Shown piece after piece: positions 24,927 to 34,616 of a DNA stretch of 41,512 nt. Origin of the DNA: an uncultured Microbacterium sp. (GTDB lineage Bacteria; Actinomycetota; Actinomycetes; Actinomycetales; Microbacteriaceae); NCBI GenBank assembly GCA_913774845.1, contig CAJYJO010000047.1, forward strand, positions 1 to 41,512. Reading direction: 5' to 3'. Position 1 is the stretch's first letter. Every line of letters starts with the position of its first letter. The notes under the pieces are model-generated. The model saw nothing but the letters and a program-made list of their open reading frames with translations, searched no databases and was not told the origin of the DNA. The position numbers and the translations under genes were made by a program.

Positions 24927-24932
24927 TACGAT
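24927..24932 (+). promoter_or_regulatory. -10 element TACGAT, probably for nhaA
   Basis: TACGAT lies in the 82-bp gap before nhaA and would give a leader of about 55 bases. No clear -35 element accompanies it. Confidence 0.4.
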
Positions 24933-24993
24933 TGACGACGGTGCGTCGGGAAGTCTGGTCGACATTTCGTCGATCGACCCCTCTGGAGGCCTC

Positions 24994-26325
24994 GTGAGCC
25001 ATGACACCGTCCGAGCGCCGAGCTGGCCCGGCTACGCCGAGGTCCACCGCGTCACGACGCTTCTGCGCCGCGAGTCCGTCGGCGGGATGCTGCTGGTCGT
25101 GGCCGCGGTCGCCGCGATCATCTGGGCGAACTCGCCCGCTTCCGACGCGTACTTCGCGCTGCGCGACTTCCGCTTCGGCTACGAGCCGTGGCACCTCGAG
25201 CTCAGCGTCGGGGCGTGGGCGGCCGACGGCCTGCTCGCCGTCTTCTTCTTCATGGTCGGTCTCGAGCTCAAGCGCGAGATCGTCTCGGGGAGCCTGCGAC
25301 GACTGAACACCGCGATCGTGCCCGTCACCGCCGCCTTCGCCGGCGTCGCGATGCCCGCGCTCATCTACGTGGCCATCGTGCACACGCAGCCGAGCCTGTT
25401 GGCCGGATGGGCCATCCCCACCGCCACCGACATCGCGTTCGCGGTCGCCGTGCTCGCCATCGTCGGCTCCCACCTTCCCGGGCCCCTGCGCATCTTCCTC
25501 CTGACTCTCGCCGTCGTCGACGACCTCATCGCGATCGCCATCATCGCGATCTTCTACACCAGCGACATCTCGCTGCTGCCCCTCGGCGTCTTCGCCGTGA
25601 TCGTGGTGGTCTACGGCGTGATCGCGCACCGCGGTCGCGCGTGGTTCGCCCGCAACGGGTGGGCCGCGTGGGTCGTACTGCTGCCGATCGGCTTCGCGGC
25701 GTGGGCGTTCCTGCACGCGTCGGGCGTGCACGCCACGATCGCCGGCGTCGCGCTGGCCTTCACGATCCCCGTGGCTCCCTCACGCCGGCAGCCGGTGCAC
25801 CGCGGCATGGATCTCGCCGAGCAGTTCGAGCACCGCTACCGGCCGCTGTCGGCGGGGATCGCGGTGCCGCTGTTCGCGTTCTTCGCGGCCGGGGTCTCCG
25901 TCGGGGGCGGCGAGGGTCTCGTCCGCGCGATCAGCGATCCCGTCACCATCGGGGTCGTCGCCGGTCTCGTGCTCGGCAAGCCGCTCGGCATCCTGCTCGG
26001 GGTGCGTCTGCTCACGCTCGTGACGAAGGTGCGGCTCGACCCGGCGCTGAAGTGGATCGATCTGACGGGGGTGGGGCTGCTCGCCGGCATCGGGTTCACC
26101 GTCTCGCTGCTGATCGCCGAGCTCAGCTTCCCCGAGGGCTCACCCCACACCGACGACGCGAAGATCGCGATCATGGTCGCCTCGCTCCTGGCATCCGTTC
26201 TCGCCTCCGGCGTGCTGCTGGTGCGCAATCGGCGCTACAAGCAGCTCGCCCTCGCCGAAGACGTGGATGCCGACGGCGACGACATCCCCGACGTGTACCA
26301 GCAGCCGCACCCCGGCGCGCGCTGA
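24994..26325 (+). CDS. nhaA: Na+/H+ antiporter NhaA, 443 aa
   Basis: NhaA exchanges external protons for cytosolic Na+ or Li+ at alkaline pH. Hallmarks are 'FFFMVGLELKREIVSGSL' (residues 84-101), 'PTATDIAFAVAVLAI' with Asp146 in the TD motif of the unwound helix 4, and 'LAVVDDLIAIAIIAIFY' with the ion-binding pair Asp176-Asp177. Twelve hydrophobic segments are seen. A short hydrophilic tail, 'EDVDADGDDIPDVYQ', holds a DxDxDG motif resembling a calcium-binding loop. GTG 24994 has GGAGG just upstream. It converges on cebR. Confidence 0.95.
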   Translation: MSHDTVRAPSWPGYAEVHRVTTLLRRESVGGMLLVVAAVAAIIWANSPASDAYFALRDFRFGYEPWHLELSVGAWAADGLLAVFFFMVGLELKREIVSGSLRRLNTAIVPVTAAFAGVAMPALIYVAIVHTQPSLLAGWAIPTATDIAFAVAVLAIVGSHLPGPLRIFLLTLAVVDDLIAIAIIAIFYTSDISLLPLGVFAVIVVVYGVIAHRGRAWFARNGWAAWVVLLPIGFAAWAFLHASGVHATIAGVALAFTIPVAPSRRQPVHRGMDLAEQFEHRYRPLSAGIAVPLFAFFAAGVSVGGGEGLVRAISDPVTIGVVAGLVLGKPLGILLGVRLLTLVTKVRLDPALKWIDLTGVGLLAGIGFTVSLLIAELSFPEGSPHTDDAKIAIMVASLLASVLASGVLLVRNRRYKQLALAEDVDADGDDIPDVYQQPHPGAR

Positions 26326-26372
26326 GCCGGGGGCCGACAGGCTGCGCGCCCGGGGGCGGGCCGGTCACCGCC

Positions 26373-27386
26373 TCAGGCCGACGCGCGCTGCACGATCTCG
26401 GTCGGCAGGATCGTCGCGTGCGGCGCCGGGCGCCCGGCGAGGATATCGAGGAGGACGGATGCCATGTGCCGCCCCTGCGCGAGGGAGGGCTGGCGCACGG
26501 TGGTCAAGGCAGGGGTGAGGGCGGTCGAGACCGAGGAGTCGTCGAAGCCGATCACGGCGACGTCGCGGCCGGGTTCGACGCCCTTCTCGCGCAGGGCGGC
26601 GTAGGCCCCGCGCGCCATCAGGTCGCTCGCGACGAACACCGCGTCGAGCTCCACCCCGCTCGACAGGATGCGGTTCATCGCCAGCGCCCCGCCCATCTCG
26701 GTGAAGTCGCCGTTCTCGACGGCGACCGGGTCGAGCCCCGCGGCGCCCATCGCGTCGCGGAACCCCTGCAGGCGGTCGATGCCGGCGGGCATGTCGGACG
26801 GCCCCGAGACGGTCGCGATACGCCGATGGCCGCGGTCGAGCAGGTGCGCGGTGGCCGCGCGGCCCCCGGCGACGTTGTCGACGTCGACGTAGTAGTCCTC
26901 GGCGCGGATGCGGGCGGGCCGGCCGCCGTAGACGACGGGCACGACGTCGGCGACCCGGTCGAGGAAGGTGTCGCTGGTGTGGTGGGATGCCACGATCGCC
27001 CCGTCGACGCTTCCGCCGCGCAGGTAGCCGAGCGCCTTGGCGCCGACGTCGTCGCTCGCGATGAGCATGTTCATGATGTAGTCGGACTCCCCGACGACCT
27101 CGCCGATGCCCGCGACGATCGAGGCGAAGAACGGATCGCCGAAGAAGCGGTCGGTCTGCTCGGGGATGACGAGCGCGATCGCCCGCGTCTGCCGGCTGGC
27201 GAGGGAGCGCGCCGCGCGATTGGGAACGTATTGCAGTTCGTCGATCGCGCGGCGCACGGCCTCGAGCGCGGTCGGTGAGACGGACGTCGAGCCGTTGACG
27301 ACGCGGGACACCGTGGATCGCGAGACGCCGGCCCGCGCCGCGACCTCTTCGATCGTGGCGGTCCCCCGCAGCGGTGCGAGTTCCAA
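26373..27386 (-). CDS. cebR: CebR-like LacI repressor of cellobiose uptake, 337 aa
   Basis: A complete LacI/GalR regulator: helix-turn-helix 'TIEEVAARAGVSRSTVSRVV' at residues 11-30, hinge near 'VPNRAARSLASRQT', and effector domain. I place the start at TTG 27386 because GGAGGAGG lies seven bases before it and no ATG or GTG precedes the domain. It follows the GH1 gene by 32 bases with no terminator, as the last gene of the ceb operon. In Streptomyces CebR and Thermobifida CelR, proteins of this type bind TGGGAGCGCTCCCA and are released by cellobiose; three such sites lie upstream of cebE here. The gene symbol rests on that link. Confidence 0.88.
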   Translation of the reverse strand: MELAPLRGTATIEEVAARAGVSRSTVSRVVNGSTSVSPTALEAVRRAIDELQYVPNRAARSLASRQTRAIALVIPEQTDRFFGDPFFASIVAGIGEVVGESDYIMNMLIASDDVGAKALGYLRGGSVDGAIVASHHTSDTFLDRVADVVPVVYGGRPARIRAEDYYVDVDNVAGGRAATAHLLDRGHRRIATVSGPSDMPAGIDRLQGFRDAMGAAGLDPVAVENGDFTEMGGALAMNRILSSGVELDAVFVASDLMARGAYAALREKGVEPGRDVAVIGFDDSSVSTALTPALTTVRQPSLAQGRHMASVLLDILAGRPAPHATILPTEIVQRASA

Positions 27387-27418
27387 CGCTCTGCCTCCTC
27401 CGGGCCCCGCGCGCGGGC

Positions 27419-28873
<1,455 letters not shown>

Positions 28874-28902
28874 GGATCGGGTTCCTTCCGTGGGCGCGAG
28901 GG

Positions 28903-29808
28903 TCATCCCTTGACCGCCCCTTGCATGATGCCACTGACCAGTTGCTTGCCCGCGAAGACGAACAGCAGCAGCAGCGGGATCGTCGACAGCAGCACGCCCG
29001 CGAGGACGATCGAGTAGTCGACGAAGTAGTTCGACTGCAGCAGCGACAACGCCACCGGCAGTGTGGGGTTCTGGCGGTCGAGCACGATGAACGGCCAGAA
29101 GAAGTTGTTCCACGCGCTCACGAAGGTGAACAGGCCGAGCATCGCGGCCGCCGGACGCGCGGCGGGGACCCCCACCGTGAGGAACGTGCGGAACGAGCTC
29201 GCGCCGTCGACGCGCGCGGCCTCGATCAGCTCGTCGGGGACCGACTGGCGCAGGTACTGCGTCATCCAGAACACCCCGAACGCGCTCGTGAGCGCGGGGA
29301 CGATGATGGCCCCGAGCTGACCGGTCCAGCCGAGCTCGCTGAACAGGATGTACAGCGGCACGACGCCCAGCTGCGTCGGAACGGCCATCGTCGCCACGAC
29401 GAAGACGAGGAGCCACGGCCCGCCTCGGAACCGGAGCTTCGCGAACGCCCATCCCGCGAGGGTGGAGAAGAAGACCACGGATGCCGCGATCAGACCGGAG
29501 CTGACGATGGAGTTCAGCAGCGCGGGCCAGAAGTTCACCGCGGGGTCGCCGATCACGGAGGCGGCGTTGGCGAAGAAGTTGCCCCCGGGGATCCACGACC
29601 GGTTGGCGTCGCGGATGGTGGAGGAGTCCCCCGATCCGATCAGCAGCGACCAGTAGAAGGGGAACACGCTCGCCAGCAGCGCCGCGCCGAGCGCGGCGTA
29701 GACCATCCACCCGGGGCGCGAACCTCGCACCGGGCGAGGGCGGCGACGGGGCTTGGCCGGAAGATCGTGGTCGGCGATCGGGACGGACGCGGCGTTGACG
29801 GCGGTCAT
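28903..29808 (-). CDS. cebG: Cellobiose ABC permease, MalG-like, 301 aa
   Basis: Inner-membrane permease of the CUT1 class with six hydrophobic segments after a basic, proline-rich N terminus. The EAA loop is 'EAARVDGASSFRTFLTVGVP' near residue 195 and the C terminus 'MQGAVKG' is the usual ATPase-contacting end. Its ATG overlaps the cebF stop by four bases. No ATPase is encoded nearby, so a shared MsiK-like ATPase is expected. The cellobiose assignment comes from the operators and the GH1 gene. Confidence 0.9.
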   Translation of the reverse strand: MTAVNAASVPIADHDLPAKPRRRPRPVRGSRPGWMVYAALGAALLASVFPFYWSLLIGSGDSSTIRDANRSWIPGGNFFANAASVIGDPAVNFWPALLNSIVSSGLIAASVVFFSTLAGWAFAKLRFRGGPWLLVFVVATMAVPTQLGVVPLYILFSELGWTGQLGAIIVPALTSAFGVFWMTQYLRQSVPDELIEAARVDGASSFRTFLTVGVPAARPAAAMLGLFTFVSAWNNFFWPFIVLDRQNPTLPVALSLLQSNYFVDYSIVLAGVLLSTIPLLLLFVFAGKQLVSGIMQGAVKG

Positions 29809-30941
29809 CGGCCCGCCTCCTCTCTGACGTCGGTGGCGCGGGCGGCGGCGGCGCGCAGGGAGTCGTCGCGCTCACGCTGGGCGGCCGTGGCATCCCGTTC
29901 CAGGTCTTTCTTGGCCGCGCGCGCCTGGGCGCGGACCTCGCGGCGGGAGCGCGCGTCGCCGCGGCCGCCCTCGTCGCGGACGAGGGAGCGCGTGATGAAC
30001 AGGTTGATCGCGCCGATGGCGAGGATGAGCAGGAACAGGATCCACGCGAGAGCCGCGGCGCGGCCGAAGTTCCATTCGCCCCAGCCGACGTTGTAGAGCC
30101 AGAGGGTGACGGTGAGCCACTGGTTGTCGGCACCGCCCGTGCCGTACTGGTCGTACATGCGCGGCTCGTCGAAGATCTGCAGGCCGCCGATGGTGGCGGT
30201 GATGATGACGAAGACGAGGGTGGGCTTGAGGCTCGGCAGGGTGATCGAGAAGAACTGACGGATCTTGCCGGCACCGTCGACGGTGGCGGCCTCGTAGTAC
30301 TCGCGCGGGATGGCCTGCATCGCCGCGAGCAGGATGAGCGTGTTGTATCCGGTCCAGCGGAAGTTCACCATGGTGGCGATCGCGATGTGGCTGGCGAAGG
30401 CGTCGGAGTGCCACGGGACGGCCGGGAGCCCCAGGTTCTGCAGGGTGGTGTTCACGACGCCGTACTGGTCGCCGAACATGTTGCTGAAGATGAGGGCGAC
30501 GGCGACGGGGGCCATCACGTAGGGCACGAGCACGCTCATACGCCAGAACGTCTTCGCGCGGATGTTCTGGTCGAGCATCGCGGCGATGAAGATCGCGAGG
30601 AGCAGCTGCGGGACGCTCGAGAGCAGGAAGATGCTGAAGGTGTTGCGCAGGGCGATCCAGAACTTGGGCTGCGAGAGCACCCACGCGTACTGGTCGAAGC
30701 CGATGAACTCGCCGGAGCCTCGGACCAGATCCCAGTCCATGAACGAGATCACGGCGGTGTAGGCGATCGGGAAGAGGCCCGTGATCGCGAACAGGATGAA
30801 GAACGGCGAGATGTAGAGATAGGGCGAGAGCTTCAGGTCCCACGCGCTGCGGCGCCGGCCGAAGCCCAGGCGGCGGGGCGTGCGCTCCCCCGCCGGCGCC
30901 GACGCCGCGGCCCGCGCAGGCCGCTCGAGTGTGCTTGTCAC
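29805..30941 (-). CDS. cebF: Cellobiose ABC permease, MalF-like, with charged C-terminal tail, 378 aa
   Basis: CUT1 permease with six hydrophobic segments from about residue 40 and the EAA loop 'EAATVDGAGKIRQFFSITLP' near residue 215. The start is GTG 30941, with AAAGGAGAAAG just upstream; the frame runs further upstream only through the intercistronic hairpin. After the last helix ('LFITRSLVRDEG') there is an extra tail of about 55 residues, almost all Arg, Ala, Glu, Asp and Lys, predicted helical and probably coiled coil. Most permeases of this family end soon after the last helix, so the tail is unusual. Confidence 0.9.
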   Translation of the reverse strand: MTSTLERPARAAASAPAGERTPRRLGFGRRRSAWDLKLSPYLYISPFFILFAITGLFPIAYTAVISFMDWDLVRGSGEFIGFDQYAWVLSQPKFWIALRNTFSIFLLSSVPQLLLAIFIAAMLDQNIRAKTFWRMSVLVPYVMAPVAVALIFSNMFGDQYGVVNTTLQNLGLPAVPWHSDAFASHIAIATMVNFRWTGYNTLILLAAMQAIPREYYEAATVDGAGKIRQFFSITLPSLKPTLVFVIITATIGGLQIFDEPRMYDQYGTGGADNQWLTVTLWLYNVGWGEWNFGRAAALAWILFLLILAIGAINLFITRSLVRDEGGRGDARSRREVRAQARAAKKDLERDATAAQRERDDSLRAAAARATDVREEAGR

Positions 30942-30962
30942 GTACTTTCTCCTTTTCCGATC

Positions 30963-31026
30963 GCGTGAGGTGCCGGAAACTGTCGCTTCGCGCGGTCGCG
31001 AAGCGACGTTTCTCGGCACCTCACGC
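30963..31026 (-). terminator. Long intercistronic hairpin between cebE and cebF
   Basis: The 64-base stretch folds on itself almost completely: GCGTGAGGTGCCG (30963-30975) with its complement at 31014-31026, an AAAC/GTTT step, and GTCGCTTCGCG (30982-30992) with its complement at 30997-31007, around a four-base loop. Only two small bulges interrupt the stem. It starts 12 bases after the cebE stop. Confidence 0.85.
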
Positions 31027-31037
31027 GGGGAGGGACG

Positions 31038-32312
31038 TCAGGACAGGGCGTCGACCTCGGTCGCCCACTGCTGCCAGGAGGTTGCGGCATCCTGTGTTCC
31101 GTCTTCGACGCGCGTCAGGGCCTTCTGCATGGCGTCGTTGATCTGGAAGTAGAAAGTGCCCTTGTACGGCGAGACCTTCACGGCCTGCGCGCGCTCGGAG
31201 AGCATCTCGCCGACGGGGGCGTCGTTGAAGTACGCATTGGTGCTGCCGGTCAGGGCCGCGGCGCTGAGGGCGTCGGTCTGGCTGGGGAAGGTTCCGGCGT
31301 TCTCGAACGCCTTGACCTGCGTCTCGGGGTCGGTCAGCCAGTCGGCGAGCTCCTGGGCGGCCTCGACGTTCTTGCCGTTGCCGGGCACGGTCAGGTACGA
31401 ACCGCCCCAGTTGCCCGCACCGCCGGGGAAGACGTTGGCGATGTCCCAGCCGGTGACCTCGGGGGCGTTGCCCTCGATGACGCCGAGCATCCAGCCCGGG
31501 CAGAGCATCGTGGCGAACGCGCCGTTCGACAGGCCGGCGAACCAGTCGTCGGACCACTGGCCGAGGTGCGCCGACTGCGTGGCGCTGGCCTTCAGGACCT
31601 GGTCGTAGATCTTCTTCACGTCGGGGTTGCCGGTGGCGGTGATCGCGCCGTCGTCGGGGTTCTCGTACGCGGCCTCGACCTGGTTGATCGCTCCCTGGTA
31701 GGTGCCGCCGGCGGAGTCGAAGAACGCCTTGCCGGTCGCGGCGACGTACTGATCGCCGACGGAGAAGTAGGTCGACCAGTCGCCCTGGAGCATCTTGGCG
31801 ACCTCGGCGCGGTCGGTCGGCAGACCCGCCGCGGCGAACAGGTCGGAGCGGTAGCAGACGCCCTCGGGGCCGATGTCGGTGCCGTAGCCGACGAGCTGGC
31901 CCTCGGGGCTGGTGGCGGCTTCGACCTTGTAGTCGAGCCAGCGGCTCTTGAGGTCGTCGGGGACGGGCGCCAGCAGGTCGGCGTATTCCATGACCTCGGG
32001 GAGCCAGTCGACCTCGATCGCCTCGATGTCGGCCAGACCCGTCTTGCCGAGCTTCTGGAAGTAGTTCTCGCGGGCCTCGTTGCTGGTCGCGGCCTTGTTG
32101 TGGACGATCTTCACGTTCGGGTGCGCGTCCATGTACTCCTGCAGGAGCGCGTCGGTGTACCCGAAGTCGTTGAAGGTGGCGATGGTGAGGGTGACCTCGC
32201 CGTCACCGCCCGAGGCGGAGCCCCCGCCACCGGAGCATCCGGCGAGCACGAGAGCAGAGGTCGAGGCGGCGGCGGCGACGAGGGCCGTCCGGCGCAGGGC
32301 ACGGGTTTTCAC
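31038..32312 (-). CDS. cebE: Cellobiose-binding lipoprotein, 424 aa
   Basis: The extracellular binding protein of the ceb importer (SBP_bac_1, MalE-like). A twin-basic signal peptide leads to the lipobox LAGC with Cys26 and a Gly/Ser-rich linker. The mature part begins 'VTLTIATFNDFGYTDALLQEYM'. 'GYGTDIGPEGVCYRSDLF' and 'CPGWMLGVIEGN' are characteristic of the cellobiose/oligosaccharide subgroup. Start is GTG 32312 with AAAGGAGTGATCC upstream. It is first in the cebE-cebF-cebG-bglC-cebR operon and is divergent from purS. Cello-oligosaccharide specificity is inferred from the CebR-type operators and the GH1 enzyme. Confidence 0.9.
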   Translation of the reverse strand: MKTRALRRTALVAAAASTSALVLAGCSGGGGSASGGDGEVTLTIATFNDFGYTDALLQEYMDAHPNVKIVHNKAATSNEARENYFQKLGKTGLADIEAIEVDWLPEVMEYADLLAPVPDDLKSRWLDYKVEAATSPEGQLVGYGTDIGPEGVCYRSDLFAAAGLPTDRAEVAKMLQGDWSTYFSVGDQYVAATGKAFFDSAGGTYQGAINQVEAAYENPDDGAITATGNPDVKKIYDQVLKASATQSAHLGQWSDDWFAGLSNGAFATMLCPGWMLGVIEGNAPEVTGWDIANVFPGGAGNWGGSYLTVPGNGKNVEAAQELADWLTDPETQVKAFENAGTFPSQTDALSAAALTGSTNAYFNDAPVGEMLSERAQAVKVSPYKGTFYFQINDAMQKALTRVEDGTQDAATSWQQWATEVDALS

Positions 32313-32371
32313 GGATCACTCCTTTGTGGTGGGTGCGGATCGGCGTGACGGAACGCGCAGGCTGCGATGCG

Positions 32372-32385
32372 TGAGAGCGCTCCCA
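32372..32385. promoter_or_regulatory. CebR-type operator 1
   Basis: TGAGAGCGCTCCCA differs at one position from the known CebR/CelR consensus TGGGAGCGCTCCCA. It lies downstream of the predicted cebE promoter, about 60 bases before the GTG. Confidence 0.85.
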
Positions 32386-32405
32386 AACCGATCGGGACGA
32401 CAGTA

Positions 32406-32419
32406 TGGGATCGCTCCCA
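32406..32419. promoter_or_regulatory. CebR-type operator 2, overlapping the cebE promoter
   Basis: TGGGATCGCTCCCA differs at one position from the consensus. On the minus strand it fills the spacer between TTGACG (32423-32428) and a TACTGT or CATACT -10 element. Confidence 0.85.
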
Positions 32420-32422
32420 CGG

Positions 32423-32428
32423 CGTCAA
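32423..32428 (-). promoter_or_regulatory. -35 element TTGACG of the cebE promoter
   Basis: On the minus strand TTGACG is followed 17 bases later by TACTGT (or 15 bases later by CATACT). The pair is bracketed by the three CebR-type operators. Confidence 0.6.
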
Positions 32429-32441
32429 GAGAGCGCTCCCA
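32428..32441. promoter_or_regulatory. CebR-type operator 3
   Basis: AGAGAGCGCTCCCA differs at two positions from the consensus and lies just upstream of the -35 element. It is 54 bases from the purS -10 element, so an effect on purS is possible but not indicated. Confidence 0.75.
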
Positions 32442-32494
32442 CATTCGTCGGGAGGCGGCCGTCATGGGGGACGGAGCGACGGCGGACGCTCGCG

Positions 32495-32500
32495 TAGAAT
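32495..32500 (+). promoter_or_regulatory. -10 element TAGAAT for purS-purQ
   Basis: TAGAAT lies 35 bases before the purS GTG and would give a leader of about 30 bases that includes the GGAG site. Confidence 0.55.
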
Positions 32501-32535
32501 GGCATCCACAACGCCACCCGACTTCTGGAGCTGCT

Positions 32536-32784
32536 GTGCCCACCATCGTCGTCGACGTCATGCCCAAGGCCGAGCTTCTCGACCCGCAGGGAAAGGCCGT
32601 GGCCGGCGCTCTCTCGCGGCTCGGCGAGAACCGCTTCTCCGATGTGCGCATCGGCAAGCGCTTCGAGCTCACCGTCGAGGGCGAGGTCGACGACGACACG
32701 CTGGCCCGCGCGCGCGAGCTCGCCGACGAGATGCTCTCGAACGCGGTCATCGAAGACGTCGTCAACATCGAGGTCGTGGAGTGA
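32536..32784 (+). CDS. purS: FGAM synthetase subunit PurS
   Basis: PurS is the small subunit of the three-part phosphoribosylformylglycinamidine synthetase (PurS-PurQ-PurL), where it bridges the other subunits and passes ammonia. The 82-residue length and the sequence '[22 protein letters not shown]' are canonical, with '[12 protein letters not shown]' closing the ferredoxin-like fold. GTG 32536 has GGAG upstream. It overlaps purQ by four bases (GTGA). purL is not in the window. Confidence 0.95.
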   Translation: MPTIVVDVMPKAELLDPQGKAVAGALSRLGENRFSDVRIGKRFELTVEGEVDDDTLARARELADEMLSNAVIEDVVNIEVVE

Positions 32785-33488
32785 CCGCTCGCATCGGGGT
32801 CATCACCTTCCCCGGTTCGCTCGACGACCGCGACGCCCAGCGCGCCATCCGCCTCGCCGGTGGCGAACCCGTCGCCCTGTGGCACGGCGAGCACGACCTC
32901 AAGGGCGTCGACGCCCTCGTCCTCCCCGGCGGTTTCAGCTACGGCGACTATCTGCGCGCCGGCGCCATCGCCGCGTTCGCGCCGATCATGGCCGAGGTGA
33001 AGGACGCGGCGGCGAAGGGCATGCCCGTGCTCGGCATCTGCAACGGCTTCCAGATGCTCGTCGAGGCGCACCTGCTGCCCGGCGGTCTCATCCGCAACGC
33101 CCACCAGCAGTTCATCCGTCGCGACCAGCGCCTGCGCGTCGAGAACGCCTCGACCGCGTGGACCAGCGACTTCGCCGAGGGCGACGAGATCGTCATCCCG
33201 CTGAAGAACGCCGACGGCGGCTACATCGCCGACGCCGAGACCCTGGCGCGCGTCAACGGCGAGGGCCTCGTGACCTTCCGGTACCTGGGCGTGAACCCGA
33301 ACGGATCGCTCGACGACATCGCCGGCCTCACGAACGAGCGCGGCAACGTCGTGGGCCTCATGCCGCACCCCGAGCACGCGGTCGAGCCGGGCTTCGGTCC
33401 GGGCACCTCGGCGGCGATGCGGTCGGGCGTCGACGGGCTCGGCTTCTTCACCTCGGCGATCGCCGCCGTCGTGGGCGCCGCGGCCTGA
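32781..33488 (+). CDS. purQ: FGAM synthetase glutaminase subunit PurQ
   Basis: PurQ hydrolyses glutamine and supplies ammonia to PurL for FGAM synthesis, step four of IMP synthesis. It is a class I glutamine amidotransferase of 235 residues: Cys87 in 'LGICNGFQ', His196 and Glu198 in 'PHPEHA' form the triad, and '[14 protein letters not shown]' builds the oxyanion region. The GTG start overlaps the purS stop, so the subunits are translationally coupled. The usual partner purL does not follow; a 2-hydroxyacid dehydrogenase gene does. Confidence 0.97.
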   Translation: MTARIGVITFPGSLDDRDAQRAIRLAGGEPVALWHGEHDLKGVDALVLPGGFSYGDYLRAGAIAAFAPIMAEVKDAAAKGMPVLGICNGFQMLVEAHLLPGGLIRNAHQQFIRRDQRLRVENASTAWTSDFAEGDEIVIPLKNADGGYIADAETLARVNGEGLVTFRYLGVNPNGSLDDIAGLTNERGNVVGLMPHPEHAVEPGFGPGTSAAMRSGVDGLGFFTSAIAAVVGAAA

Positions 33489-33548
33489 CGCGCTAGCATC
33501 CCCCTCCCCCTTGTGCGCAAGCTCCGCGCGCTCCCGAGACGCCGGAGG

Positions 33549-33554
33549 TAGCGT
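33549..33554 (+). promoter_or_regulatory. -10 element TAGCGT, leaderless type
   Basis: TAGCGT ends seven bases before the GTG at 33562, suggesting this gene has its own promoter rather than depending on purSQ. Confidence 0.5.
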
Positions 33555-33561
33555 CGGGCGG

Positions 33562-34491
33562 GTGACGACCTCGACCCCCCTCCTCGTGTCCGTTCCCACC
33601 GCCCAGCTCCGCGACGACCTCGGCGATCTTCCCGACGGCGTCGAGGTGGTGGTCTGGGACATGAAGGACCCCGCCCCGCGCGAGCGTTTCGACATGGTGG
33701 TGCCGCCGTACATGTCCATGGACGGCGTGCTCGAGCGTCTGCGCGAGGTCGAGGTCGGCCTCGTGCAGGGCCAGTCGATCGGCTACGACAACGTGGAGGG
33801 GCGCCTGCCCGAGGGCGTGGTGTTCGCGAACGCGTCGAGCGTGCACGAGACGGCGACGTCGGAACTCGCCCTCGCGCTCACGCTCGCCGCGCAGCGACAC
33901 CTCCCCGCGTTCGTGCGCGCGCAGGACCGCGGCGAGTGGACCGGCGGCACGGCACCCGGCCTGGCCGACGCGCGCGTCACGCTGCTCGGCTTCGGCGGCG
34001 TGGGGCGTGCGATCGCGGCCCGGCTGCAGCCGTTCGAGGTGTCGTTGTGCGCGGTCGCGTCGCACGGGCGGCTGCAGGACGGCGTCGAGGTGTTCCCGAT
34101 CGGCAAGCTCGGCGACGTGCTGGCCGACACCGACATCCTCATCGCCTCGCTCCCCGGCGGCGACAGCACCCGCCACGTGCTGGACGACGCCGCCCTCTCG
34201 GCGCTGCCCGACGGTGCGCTCGTCGTCAACGTCGGGCGCGGTCCGCTCATCGACACGGACGCTCTGGTCGACCACGTGCGTCGCGGTCGCCTGCGCGCGG
34301 CGCTGGATGTGACCGATCCCGAGCCGCTGCCCGAGGACCACCCGCTCTGGAGCCTCGACGGCGTGCTCATCTCGCCGCACATCGGCGGAGTGACGGATGC
34401 CATGCGCCCGCGCATCGTTCGACTGGTGCGCGAGCAGATCGACCGTCTGCAGCGCGGCGAGGATCCGCTGAACGTGGTCCTGGGCGGCTGA
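33562..34491 (+). CDS. D-isomer-specific 2-hydroxyacid dehydrogenase, 309 aa
   Basis: An NAD(P)-dependent oxidoreductase of the D-2-hydroxyacid dehydrogenase family (glyoxylate reductase/phosphoglycerate dehydrogenase-like). The nucleotide loop GFGGVG is at residues 143-148. The catalytic Arg226 ('VGRGP'), Glu254 ('PEPLP') and His273 ('SPHIGG') are all present, so it should be active. The substrate-binding N-terminal half is divergent and no ACT domain is present, so it is not SerA. It lies 73 bases after purQ with a possible promoter of its own. Physiological substrate unknown. Confidence 0.9.
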   Translation: MTTSTPLLVSVPTAQLRDDLGDLPDGVEVVVWDMKDPAPRERFDMVVPPYMSMDGVLERLREVEVGLVQGQSIGYDNVEGRLPEGVVFANASSVHETATSELALALTLAAQRHLPAFVRAQDRGEWTGGTAPGLADARVTLLGFGGVGRAIAARLQPFEVSLCAVASHGRLQDGVEVFPIGKLGDVLADTDILIASLPGGDSTRHVLDDAALSALPDGALVVNVGRGPLIDTDALVDHVRRGRLRAALDVTDPEPLPEDHPLWSLDGVLISPHIGGVTDAMRPRIVRLVREQIDRLQRGEDPLNVVLGG

Positions 34492-34616
34492 CCCCGACGG
34501 CGACGGACCGACACGGAACGGGCGTCGTCAGGAGATCTCGACGCTCTCCCGTTGCGCGCGGACGGCCTCCGGATCCTCTACCGGTTGGCGCCGTCGCCGC
34601 CCGGGTGGCCGGGGGC

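Noticed and set aside
34528-34596. Possible gene remnant on the minus strand ending PVEDPEAVRAQRESVEIS
   Set aside because: The short stretch reads like a normal protein C terminus, but it has no start, no ribosome site and no recognisable family, and the rest of that frame is the shadow of the MobA-like gene.
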